A stretch of DNA of 46,464 nucleotides, from positions 1-46,464 of the forward strand of contig NW_022204585.1 of NCBI RefSeq assembly GCF_008831285.2, written 5' to 3'. Shown here in pieces: positions 1 through 11,200 of the stretch (its first letter is position 1; each line of letters starts with the position of its first letter). The translations under genes were made by a program, and so were the position numbers. The notes beneath the pieces were generated by a model, which did not search any database, was not told where the DNA came from, and saw only the letters and a list, made by a program, of their open reading frames with translations. The stretch comes from Nymphaea colorata. Its lineage: Eukaryota > Streptophyta > Magnoliopsida > Nymphaeales > Nymphaeaceae.

Positions 1-74
1 CCCAACCCCAACCCCAACCCCAACCCCAACCCCAACCCCAACCCCAACCCCAACCCCAACCCCAACCCAACCCC
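1..74. repeat. Left telomere, CCCCAA repeats
   Basis: About twelve CCCCAA units start at base 1. The last units are irregular (CCCAA, then CCCC) before unique sequence begins with TAAATT. C-rich at the 5' end is the expected orientation for a chromosome end whose 3' strand is GGGGTT, the telomere unit of oligohymenophorean ciliates. Confidence 0.98.
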
Positions 75-332
75 TAAATTAAATTTTGAAAGATTATATT
101 GGGAATAAAGCTTGATTTATGTGTTCAATTCATAGTATACTATCACTTTGATTTTCATTTAACCATCTCTGCCAAGAAAATCAACTCTTTTAAGCCTTCA
201 GAAAGCAAGAAAAATAAATTGTCGTATTGTCTAAGGCATATAGAAAGCTTATTTTTATATTATGGATGTAAATCACTACAACAAGAGCTTCCGAACTAAG
301 ACTGAGAAGGTACCTTATAGTTCATCCAGGCC
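75..332. other. Left subtelomeric spacer
   Basis: AT-rich sequence between the telomere and the first gene. An open stretch at 99-305 has no ATG (it begins with TTG) and ends at the TGA at 303-305. It lies in the same frame as the next gene, but I found no splice pair that joins them. I see no other feature here. Confidence 0.5.
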
Positions 333-1965
333 ATGGAAATTATCAATCTATACGAGAATAATAACTCTGAAGTGGCTAAGCTCAGTCTTCTCTATGGGAA
401 CACTCCTCTAGCACTCCCTCAGCCTAAGCCAATCAAGACTATCGAGCGGGGAAAGTGGAAGAAAATGCAATTTCTTCAAAAAGAGTGCAAGTTCTTTTCA
501 CTCGAGCAAAGCTATATGAGCGAGTACGTCCGGCAAAACCTGAAAATTGTCTTTAAGGACTTTTCAGGCTCATAAGTTATATTCTGCGTGTCATCAAAGT
601 CTTAGGCCTGCTCGCAGGAATAGTGCGATCAAAAGATCAAGTCTGAGAGGATAATGCGATTGCCGATTCCTTATAGTGGAAATCGAGGCATCTTCATGAC
701 TTTTTATTCTTCTTAGCTGACTTTTTTCAAGTTTAAGTACGAACTTGTTGCAGACAGGAATGAGTAGGCTTTGCCAGAACGCGCATTTTCTGAGTCCAGA
801 TTGAAGTTAGTTGAACTTCCGAGCATTTAAAGGCATTCCTTGCATGCATAGGTCAAAACCCAGAGATCGCAGGCTCGCCTTGAAAGTCAGCATCGGCTCA
901 AATCTCCCAGAATTTAGACGAAGGGAGCTGTGCTGAAGGAAAAAATGAAGTTAATCGAGTAGTAAAAGCAGCGTCTGCTGCAGGCCAAGGAGAAAAAAAT
1001 GGATCTCAATATTTATAATTAAAAAACCCGATAGCTGAAGGATGTCTCCAAGAAGTGTAGAGGGCTGCTCGAGTAATACTAGGTACGCCATCAATTAGAT
1101 AGCAATTCTACCAGTAGCATCTCCAAAAATCAGAGCAAAGCTATCGCTCCACAGTGATTCTGATCATGCTTTCCAAGTTTCTATGGAGCGTTTCAAAAGG
1201 GATTGAAGTAATTATGATCTCAATTAGGAATAAACTTAGAAGATCAAAGAAGCAACTAGATTACGATCGCTGATCAGACGAGTCGCCTTTCGCTTCATGA
1301 AAATCAATAGAAATTTAAAGCAGATAGCACCCATCGCCAAGTAAAGATAGCTTGCAACCGTCAATAGTCTAGTTGTACTTCAGGCTAAATCAATCTTGCC
1401 CTTCTCCCTAAAATCAGCCTAAAAAATATTGATGGACTGCCTCAGCAGGGTAGAAGTGAGGGCAAAAATAAACAAGGTCTTGACCAAGTCTACTGAATAC
1501 AGGTCAAAGATCAGAACCATTCAGAAATATTGGCGATAGAGAAACCAAGCCCAGCTCGCTTGCTTCCAATAGTACATAAACCATCAAATTAAAGACCTCT
1601 TCAAAAAGCATCCCCACTTCATCAGTTCTCTTATGATCTTTTATGAAAGGTAGGTCGGTAAGTAGCTGAGCTGGCAATATCTAAAGGAAAGCTCTCAAAA
1701 GTTGAAAAACATCTTTGGAAGCCATGTGGCGAGGCTGTCAGAAATCGAAGAGATGAAGCAGGCCAACTTGGAGATAGCCAAATACAACCAGACTGCATTA
1801 AAAAAGCACCAACGCCAGTATCTCCAAATCCCCAAAATCCCCTCATCTCCGGTTACTCGATATTTTCGAGATATAAGCCTTCTCAAATCAATGACTAGGA
1901 CATGGTTTTAAATTTAGTACAGGAAGCAGACGAAGAATTTGTAAAAGAACAAGAAAAATAAATGA
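333..1965 (+). CDS. Coiled-coil/IQ-motif-like protein, two 20-nt introns
   Basis: The ATG at 333 is the first after an in-frame TGA at 303, and the stop is TGA 1963-1965. Exon 1 runs in frame 0 to 1113, exon 2 is 1134-1207, and exon 3 is 1228-1965. Removing two 20-nt GTA...AG introns joins three reading frames and removes all in-frame TGAs, giving about 530 residues. The product is Lys/Arg/Glu-rich with long helical stretches. Around 1510-1545 it has an IQ-like segment (IRTIQKYWRERNQAQ), which in other proteins can bind calmodulin or light chains. There is no signal peptide and no known enzymatic motif. A cytoskeletal or scaffold role is inference only; I do not recognise the family. Confidence 0.75.
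1114..1133 (+). other. 20-nt intron 1 of the IQ-like gene
   Basis: GTAGCATCTCCAAAAATCAG. Removal shifts frame 0 to frame 2 and skips the TGA at 1155. Confidence 0.75.
1208..1227 (+). other. 20-nt intron 2 of the IQ-like gene
   Basis: GTAATTATGATCTCAATTAG. Removal moves frame 2 to frame 1, which stays open to the stop at 1963. Confidence 0.78.
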
Positions 1966-2522
1966 AAATCTGATATTTTATGTTGATGCATAAAGAAATC
2001 GCATCCTATTTTAGACCTGTTCTTTTGATCAAACCACAGATTATCCCTATTTTTGAGGTTTTCTTGAATTAGATAATTATAGATAATGGTATTGATGCAT
2101 CTGCCTCACTAATTATTATCTCAAAGGGTTTAACGCTTATCTTTTAGTTGTATTTGATTAATATAAAACTGGTCTTATAATATGTTTTAGAAAGCAGGCT
2201 AATAAACCACCAATTAATGTTTTTAAAACGAAAGAATTCAATAATTATGGAGCATGCTTTAAAGGAGAAAATATAAATAGCTTTTTACCTCAAGATCTTG
2301 GCTTTAAGCTTAATGGATTTCTAAGTGTGAAAATTATATATGGAAAAATTGAATAAGTGGCAAACGGCCTTAGCGCCTTATAAATTGAGCCATTCTTGAT
2401 GGTGGATATGCTCCTTGGATACGATCCATCATGTTGCCCGCTGTCCAAATTTGTTGTTTTGGCTTAAATCTTTATTAATTACCTAATCCATTATCATTAA
2501 TTATTTAAAAAGATAGTTGTTC
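1966..2522 (+). promoter_or_regulatory. Long AT-rich upstream region of the first giant Cys-rich gene
   Basis: 557 bp without a convincing ORF, long for this compact chromosome. It holds a TATA-like string (ATATAAATAG, 2271-2280) preceded by GAAA. A very similar GAAAATATAAATAG string occurs near 14450, upstream of the paralogous gene. A short imperfect inverted repeat (GATGGTGGAT ... ATCCATC) lies near 2398-2432. Function is inferred only from position. Confidence 0.35.
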
Positions 2523-5500
2523 ATGGGAAAACTTCTTCAAAATAAGCAGAAACTGCTTATATTATGCCTCTTAATTGTGAGCGCTTTTAGTGCTTGCTCT
2601 GATACAAATTGCCAGGATTGCACGGGGAATACTGCAGTTTGTGTAGCTTGCAAAGCGAACTATGGGCTTACTGGCTCCTCATGCACTGCATGCGGCCCTG
2701 GGAAATTCAATCCCGCTGGCAGCCAAACTGCTTGTAGCTCCTGCTCAATCGGCTGCTTAACCTGTACCGATGCTTCCGCCTGTCAGCAATGTAAATCCGG
2801 ATATGGTTTCGCTGATTCAAAATGCACTGCCTGTCCCCTCGGAAGCTTCTCGGATGGTACCAGTCCATGCGCTCAATGCTCAACCGGCTGTTCGATTTGC
2901 TCGAGCTCAACAGTTTGTACTGCCTGTGCCAGCTTATATTATCTTTCAGGAACTGCCTGCACCACTAACTGCCCCAACGGTTTCATATCAACTCAAAATC
3001 CCAACATCTGCTACAAGTGTGATACAAGCTGTTTGACATGCTCTGGACCTCAAACCAACCAGTGTACCTCTTGTGCTGGAACCCTATCTCTTACTCCCTC
3101 AGGAACATGTTCGGCCACTTGCCCTTAGGACTTCTATTCCAGTGGAAACAAGTGCATTCTCTGTCCTAACGGTTGCGACTCCTGCACTAGTGCGACAGTT
3201 TGCACAAAATCAAAATGCTTGGCCGGTTAAACTCTTGTAAATGGTGAATGCCAGCAGTGTTCAGGAGGAAAAGGATCAAAAGCAGGTGCTGTAGGGACAT
3301 GTGGATAGTCATGTGGAACCAACTGCCTCAGCTGTAGTGTTGCTAACGATAACACTAAAACCTGCATTCAGTCCAACTGTCAACCTGGAAATTATCTAGA
3401 TTCCAGTAATGCTTGTGTGCCTTGTGTTGGAAATAAGGGAAGCTTTGCTGGTGCTGTTGGTGCTGGGGCATGCAATGTACTCTGCGGAAGCGCAGATTGT
3501 ACTGCCTGTGGAGTATCTCTCACTGGAGCCAAGACATGTATTGCTTCCAGTTGCGTGTAAGGTTCATACTTTGATCAAATTTCTTTTTCATGTGCAACTT
3601 GCTCTGGAGGAAAAGGATCAGCACCTGCATCTCTTACCTGTGCTATTACATGCACTGTTGCCAACTGCGATTCTTGCAGAGGAGATGGAACCACATGCGT
3701 TAATTGTAAGGCAGGATACTCACTTTCTGGTGGAGTTTGTAATATCTGCACTGGCAACAAAGGCTCAAGAGCTGGAGCTACCACTTGCGCGACTAGCTGC
3801 TCAACTGATTGCGCTGCTTGTGCCTTCTCACCAGGTGGAGTCTAAACTTGCCTTACATCTGGTTGCACCAAGGGATATTACTTCGATAACTCTCAATTAA
3901 AATGCGTTAAATGTAGTGGAGGAAAGGGATCTAAAGACGGAGCTTTGGTCTGCGATATTGCTTGCTATGCAGGATGTAATGGGTGCGGAGTGGACTCTAG
4001 TAACACCCAAACTTGTCTAGATTCTGCATGCCTAGCTGGAACTTACGCTGATGATAGCCAGAGCAAATGTGTCAGCTGCCCAGCTGACCAAGGATCTGCA
4101 GGCGCTGCTATTGGTTTAAGTTCTTGCTTCCCTTGTGACGCCACCTGTAGTAGTTGCTCTCTTACTAATTCACCCAGCAGTTGCTTAAGATGCAAAACAC
4201 CTACTAATAAGCCTCAAAACGGAGTTTGCACAGCATCCACTTGCACAGGTGGAGCAAAGCTCGATACTACACTCAATGTCTGCTATACCTGTAATGCCAA
4301 TTGCCTCGAATGTGACCATATACAGACTTCAGTATGCACCAGCTGTGCTCCTACCCTCAATTTGAACCCAGTTTCTCAGACCTGTAGCATAAATTGCCCG
4401 AGAGGCTACTATGCTAAGACAGGAAAATGCCTCCCCTGCCCTACTGGATGCAGTTCTTGTCAATTTCAAGCTACCAGCTCAAGCATTATTTGCTCCGGAT
4501 GCAATATTGGATTCTTCGCTGAAGGATCGACTTGCTCGCCTTGCCATCCAGCATGTACAGCCTGCACTTCTGCAAGCATTTGTTCAGCCTGTGCTCCCGA
4601 TTTTTACCTGAGCAAGACAACCTGCTACAAGACTTGCCTGCCTGGATATACCGTAAGTGCTGGATCACGAGTGTGCCAGCCATGCACCACTGGATGTACT
4701 TCCTGTGCTCAGGGATCAGGATTTGCCAATGGAAATTGCAATCCTTGCGCTGTTTCAACTGGACTGTCTTCAGATGGAGCTTCAGATTGTACAGCATGCA
4801 TATCTAACTGCGCAGCTTGTGTTAATGGTTATTTCTTCAACCCTGGATCATTTACATGCAAAAAATGCCCAACTGGATCTGTAGCTACCAGCTCACCTGC
4901 CTCCTGCACAGTTTGTCCGAATGGGCTTGTTCCTAATACTGACAGTTCTAGCTGTGTTCCTTGCCGAGCTGGATGCTCAGTTTGCGTTGCAGGCTTCCAA
5001 TTAACATCTGGAGCCGTAGGAGCTTGCAGCCCATGCACTAATGGGTATATATCTGCTCTAGGAGGCGTATGTACAGCTTGCCCAGCCAACCAAATCTCAA
5101 ATGCGGACCGCACCAGATGCATTTTCTGTACTCAAAGGGGAACTGTGCCAAATGCTGATCAATCTGCTTGCATCCCATGCGAAATCAAGTGCTTGGTTTG
5201 CCCAATCAACTACGGCTATAGCTCTGCTGACAATACTTGTACACCTTGTGGACCAGACTCTGCTTCAGATGGAACTAAGCTATGTACAACCTGCAAGCCC
5301 GGCCAGATCCCCAGCGATAATGGATCTTGTGTTAACTGTCGAACTGGGTGTTCATTGTGTGCCGCAGGATTTGGTTTTAATTCCTTCAGCCAAACTTGTA
5401 CTCCTTGCTCTCCTGGCTTTTTTTCTGCTGGATTGACGGCTGCCTGCTAAAAATGTCCTGCAACTCTTCAGGTTCCAAGCGCTGACCAATCTTCCTGTAT

Positions 5501-7973
5501 TGAATGCTCTCAAGGATATATCGTCAGCTCAGATCTCACATCTTGCGTTTTATGTACAACTGGTTGTATCAGCTGCCCAGTAAACTATGGATTATCTTCT
5601 GGAGTATGCACACCTTGTGCAATTGGCCTATCATCAAATGGTCGAAATCCCTGCAGCCTCTGCTCAGTTTCTGGCTGCAGCAGCTGCCCCACAGCCCCCA
5701 ACAAATGTGCAGTTTGTCTTCCAACTTTGTACGCCACTGCTGATGGATCTGCATGCAACCCATGCACCTCAGCTATCACTATCGATCAGTGCTCACAGAG
5801 TAGTTGTGGTGGATATTTCTTCTTGAAGTCCTCATGTGTTAGCAATTGCTCAATCGTTAGCAAGAATATGACATCCTCTACTCCAACTAATGGAACTTGT
5901 GGCTGCCCTACCGGCAGTATTTGGTCCGCTACAAGCACTTTCACGGGATGCATACCTTGTTCAGATTCATCCATTACTCAAGTTCAGTGCCAATCCTCCC
6001 AGTGCGCTAGATTCTTCTGGTCAAGCTTTGGATAAATTACGTTCTGCAGTTCTTGCGCACTTCAGGGTGCTACGATAGGTCCTTATGGGACATGCGTTTG
6101 TCCCAAAGGGTCGTATTGGGACCTTAAATCGAAATATTGCTTCGAGTGCGCAACAGCGCCTCCTTCTAATTGTGGAACTCCCTCTTCATGCCCTCTTTTT
6201 TATTTGGACATTTCTCTTACCTGTCAGCCTTGTGGAGCCAATATTGCTACGAGCAGGCTGCCATCCCGACCACCAACGGAGTGCCCCTGCGCTACGGGAT
6301 TTGTTTGGTCTTCTAACAACGCAACTTGCGTCAAGTCAACATGCAAACCTAATCAGTACTACCTGAATGGAGTGTGCATAAATTGCCCTACTCTCAATAC
6401 ACTGCAAAAGTCTAGGGTACCAGTTGCTAATGGTACTATCTGTGTCTGCGTCAGCAACTATCAGTTCATCTCTATAAATGGCTAGTATGTGTGCAGCTGT
6501 GATAATTCAGTAAATTCCTTCGATCTAGGAAACCAAGTCGGCTGTGGAAGCTGCCAAAGAATTGCTGGTGCTGTCTCTTTCGATAGCTCAGTCAATCAGT
6601 GCACATGTATTCCAGGCTCTTCATGGGACTCTACCAGTTCGAGATGCAAATGCAATGCTGATAATAATTTCCTTAAGTTCGGAACTCTCTGCACATCTTG
6701 CGCTGACGTAAATGGACTCCTGGTAAGTCCTTTGGATGCTACTGCTTGCACTTGTGGCAAAGACTTTGTCTGGAGCGCCTCATTAGCTCAGTGCATTTGC
6801 AAGACTGCCGGCCAATATTACGATACTACGGTTGCAACCAAAAAAAGCTGCAAAGCATGTGATAAAACTTTAACTGCGGGAAGTATCGTGTCCTTCAATC
6901 AATGCAATTGCAATACTAATCAGTTATGGGATCCTGTAACTCAAACCTGCAAGTGTATATCTGGCAGTATTTACATCAACAAGGCCTGCTTCGTCTGCAC
7001 TTCTGATCCTTTTGGAGTGGCTCCAACAACTGACGGCAAGAGCTGCACATGCAAGACGAATTGGGCCTGGAGCAGCACTAAAAGGGCTTGTCTTTGCTAA
7101 AAAGGTAAAACTTGCGATTGCTCTTCCATCAAAGATACAGGATTCAATCCCAAAGACTCAATATGCTCCCCATGCAACAAGCTTGACACTAATGCCCTAG
7201 CAGCTTGGCCAGCTGGGCAGACCCAGTGCGCTTGCAACAGTATCAGATACGCTTGGCAATCCTCCACCAGCACATGTACTTGCGTGACAACCAACCCTGA
7301 CGTTCCAGCCATTTTCATTAGCAAGGCATGTGTGCTTTGTGATCGCACTGTCAATTCCGTAAACAGCGTGAGTGGCAACTTCCCCGCTTCTTCGTGCCAA
7401 TGTTTCCCTAATTACGCCTGGACAGCAGCTAAGCTCAGCTGCACCTTCAATTCAAAGACTCCAGGAGCGGTTAACCTTGCTATATCGGGAGGATCCACTG
7501 ATAAAGCCTGCAACGCTATATTCGCAAAGGCTGTGAGTGCGGCCGCTGTTGATAATTTCAACTGCCTTTGCGCTGCTAAGGGATCCATCTTCAATGACCT
7601 TACTGGGCTGTGTGTATCATGCGGATCCTTGGGTTCCCTGAACAGCGTGACATGCAAGTGCGCGACCGGCCAGGCCTGGAGCATCCTGATGATGAAGTGC
7701 ATCAGCTCTTCGCCTCCCGGTGGACTGTACGACAACCCCTCCTACGCCAAGTGCGTGCAGACCGTCGGCCTCGCCAGCGCCAACCTCCTCGCCTTCACCT
7801 CCGCCGACAGCAACCAGGTCATCGTCTCCGGAGAGAGGGACTTCGCCGCCCTCGCGAATCAGTCCCCGCTCTACGCTCCCTTCGCAGCCTTCAAGTGCGA
7901 CTGCGCCGCCGGCTACGGCTGGAACTCAGCCAGGAGGAGATGCTACCCCACCACCCTTAACAACGCATATTGA
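2523..7973 (+). CDS. Giant secreted Cys-rich (growth-factor-receptor-like) protein
   Basis: One uninterrupted frame of 1816 residues ending at TGA 7971-7973, with many sense TAA/TAG codons. The ATG at 2523 starts a signal peptide (MGKLLQNKQKLLILCLLIVS, then AFSAC). The rest is dense Cys repeats of the CxxC / CxACxxGYyl type seen in ciliate growth-factor-receptor Cys-rich (furin-like) proteins, e.g. 'CLTCTDASACQQCKSGYGF'. From about residue 1000 the pattern changes to longer modules with Trp ('GYGWNSARRRC'). There is no transmembrane helix and no GPI-type C-terminal tail, so it is probably secreted or part of an extracellular coat. The last ~320 bp are GC-rich and almost identical to the end of the convergent paralogue at 8221. 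A surface-antigen or lorica/stalk matrix role is speculative. Confidence 0.9.
7631..7946 (+). repeat. Left arm of a ~99% identical inverted repeat
   Basis: This arm matches the reverse complement of 8248-8569 with only about three base differences and one 6-bp insertion (extra ACCTTC in the right arm). It covers the 3' coding end of the Cys-rich gene. The arm is strongly GC-rich, unlike the flanking DNA. Just upstream of 7631 the two genes differ at many third positions, so the boundary is sharp. Confidence 0.92.
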
Positions 7974-8220
7974 TCATCATTCACATCAATAAATCCATGC
8001 ATTTTTATCGTTTTTACTGGCCTATGAATAATCATCACTATTTTCTTCTTGATTTGGTAAGCTATATAATTAATCATGTGGCATTTGCATATGAATACTA
8101 AAAAAATCAAAGAAATTTATGTAGATATATATTGATTGATAATTTTATCATATGTAGTCGCGCTTATACTTAAACAGACAATATTTAAGTGCAATCGTAA
8201 TTTTTTGATTCTGTGAATGA
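7974..8220. other. Spacer between two convergent Cys-rich genes
   Basis: 247 bp of AT-rich DNA between the two TGA stops, lying between the arms of the inverted repeat. It should hold both 3' UTRs. I see no gene here. Confidence 0.6.
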
Positions 8221-11200
8221 TCAATATGTGTTGGTGAGAGCAACGGAGTAGCATCTCCTCCTGGCTGAGTTCCAGCCGTAGCCGGCGGCGCAGTCGCACT
8301 TGAAGGCTGCGAAGGGAGCGTAGAGCGGGGACTGATTCGCAAGGGCGGCGAAGTCACTCTCTCCGGAGACGATGACCTGGTTGCTGTCGGCGGAGGTGAA
8401 GGTGAAGGCGAGGAGGTTGGCGCTGGCGAGGCCGACGGTCTGCACGCACTTGGCGTAGGAGGGGTTGTCGTACAGTCCACCGGGAGGCGAAGAGCTGATG
8501 CACTTCATCATCAGGATGCTCCAGGCCTGGCCAGTCGCGCACTTGCATGTCACGCTGTTCAGGGAACCCAGAGTTCCGCATGAAACGCACTTTCCAGTCA
8601 GGTCGTTGAATATGGAAGTCTTGGACACGCAGAGGCAGTTAAAGTTGTCGACGGCGGACGCACTCACAGCGGCAGTGAGTATCGCACTGCAAGTCTTGTC
8701 AGTGGGTCCTCCAGAGATGGCGAGGTTGACCACTCCTGTGCCCTTCGTGTTGTAGGTGCACCTGAACTTTGTGGCCGTCCATAGGTAGTTGGGGAAGCAG
8801 CGGCAGGAAGAGGAGGGAATACTTCCGTTGATGCTGCCGATTGAGCTAACGGCCCGGTCGCACAGCACGCAGGTAGTGCCAACCAGAATCGCAGGAACGC
8901 TGGCATTGTTGTTGTTGCATACACACTTGCTCGTGGAGAGTTGCCAGACGTACTTGATGCTGTTGCAGCCGCACTGGGTCTGTCCAGCTGGCCATGTGCT
9001 CAGAGCATTAGCTGCGTCAAGAGTGCTGCAGGGGACGCAGCCCAGACTTGTAGCAGAGAAGCCTGTGTCCGGGAGGGAAGAACAGTCGCAATTGAAGTTG
9101 GCCTTGCAGACGCAGGCGTTTTTGGTGCTGTTCCAGACCCAGTTGGTCTGACAAGTGCAGCTCTTCCCGTCAGGGGATGGAGCCACTCCGAAGGGTATTA
9201 GCGTGCAGGACAGGCACCCGAGGTTAATGCTGATACTGCCGCTGGTGCAGACACAGTTTTGGCCGATGGGGTCCCAATACTGGTTGGCGCCGCACTTGCA
9301 CTGGTTGAAGTTCACAATCGTGGAGGAGGTGCAGGCCTTGCAGCTCTTGGAGGCAGTGTTGTAGTACTGGCCAGCAGTCTTGCAGATGCACTGCGAAAGC
9401 GTAGCACTCCAGACGAACAGAGTATCGCAGGTGCAGGCAGTGGCATCCGACGGACTCACCAAAAGTCCATTTACGGATGGGTCTGTGCAGGAGGTGCAGA
9501 GAGTTCCGAACTTAAAGTAACTATTGGCAGTACTGCACTTGCAACTCGAACTAGGCGAGTCCCAAGAAGAACCTGCGATGCACTTGCACTGGCTGAGTGC
9601 AGGGTCGAAGGAGACAGCGCCAGCTATCTTCTGACAGGTGGTACAGCCAGCTTGGTTTCCTAGGTCGAACGATCCTAAAGTAGCATCGCAGCCGCACACG
9701 TAAGTGCCTCCCGAAGAAAAGAACTGATAGTTGCTCAAGCAGACGCACACGCTGCCATTGGCGACTGACTTCTTGCTGCTCTGCAGGACGTTGAGGGTGG
9801 GGCACTCGGTGCAGACCCCGTTCATATTATACTGCGAACTGGTGCAGGTGCTTTTTATGCAGGAGGCGCTGGACGCGGACCACGAAAATCCACTTGCACA
9901 AGTGCAGACCGTTTGAGGAGTGGCAGAAACTCTAGTGGTGGTAGTGCTGCCGCACGGCTGGCAGGTCTGCTTGGAGTCGAGGTAGTACTGGCTGCAGGAC
10001 GCCATCTTCCCGCAGAAGACAGCAGTAGCGCTGGCGCAGTCGTAGCAGTAGCTGGTGGCGCTGTCCCAGTAGGAGCCGTTGGCGCAGATGCAGGTGTTGT
10101 TGGGTCTGACTGTGCCTCCGAGAAGCGCGCAGGAAGTGCAGAACTTCGCCTTTCCGAAAATGGACCAAACGAATGTCGCGCATTGGGGAGAAAGACACTG
10201 AGCCTGGGAGACCGATGTGTCTGAGCAGGGGAGACACCCTGTGAAGGTACTGTTGGAGGCCCAGACTGAGCCGACCGGACACCCACAGGCACCGTTGACC
10301 GGCGATGGCGTGGTCATGTTCTTTCTTATCAGCAGGCAGTTGTTGGTGCAAGTTCCGTTGAAGAATACGTAGCCAGAGCAACTACTCTGTGAACACTGTG
10401 CGAAAGTCGTAGCTGTTGAGCAAGGAGTGCAAAGAGAACCATCGGCGCTGACAAAAAGTGTAGGTAGACAGACTGTGCAGACTGAGAGCTTTTGAGGACA
10501 GCTGCGGCATGAAATCGTAGTGCATGGAGTGCAGGGACCCAGTCCGTCGGAAGATTGGCCGATCGGACACTGGACGCATACGCTCGCACTCGTCAAGCCA
10601 TAGCCAACGGGACAAGAGGTGCATTTTGATTGGCAGGGGATGCAGCTTATCAGGTCTGAACCGGGAGACAGTCCGTCAGGACAGGGGGCGCAGCTGCTTC
10701 TGTTGCTGTTGGGGACTTGTGTGGGTGGACAAGCCGAGCAGGCTACCGACCCGCCCGGAGTAAAGTACCCGTTTTGGCATGGAACGCATGTATTAGTGTT
10801 GTTATTTAACTATGATCCAGGAGGGCATGAAGGGCCTTAAGGAGGGCATCCCGATCCCACACACTTGACACATTTACTTTTTTATCCCTTAAACAATCCT
10901 GGCGGACAGTTGACGCAAAGCTGTGTTCCGTCAGATACTGAATACCCATCGCAAGCCTAACATGTGCTTAGAACGGCGTTGTATCCGTAATCTATTGGAC
11001 ATACGATACAGTTTCTTTTGCAAGGCTAGCAACTTGATTGGTCTGCAGTTGGTTAGTAGCCTACGATATCACATAAAACACAAGCAGTATGATTATGATT
11101 GGAAACTTGACCTATAGGGCACTGAAAGCATGATCCTCCTAGTGTTGATATAAACCCTCCCTGACAAGCATTGCATGTCCCGTTTGACAGTTAAGCTCCA

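Noticed and set aside
99-305. Possible first exon or small gene before 333
   Set aside because: It begins with TTG rather than ATG, ends at TGA 303, has no recognisable protein, and no GT-AG pair joins it to the next gene in frame.
1154-1208. A single 55-nt intron in the IQ-like gene
   Set aside because: It is frame-compatible, but two consecutive 20-nt GTA...AG introns fit the chromosome-wide intron size and keep more open sequence.
7620-8590. Arginine- and proline-rich overlapping ORFs on either strand of the inverted repeat
   Set aside because: They are GC-rich shadow frames of the two Cys-rich genes; the repeat makes them appear twice.
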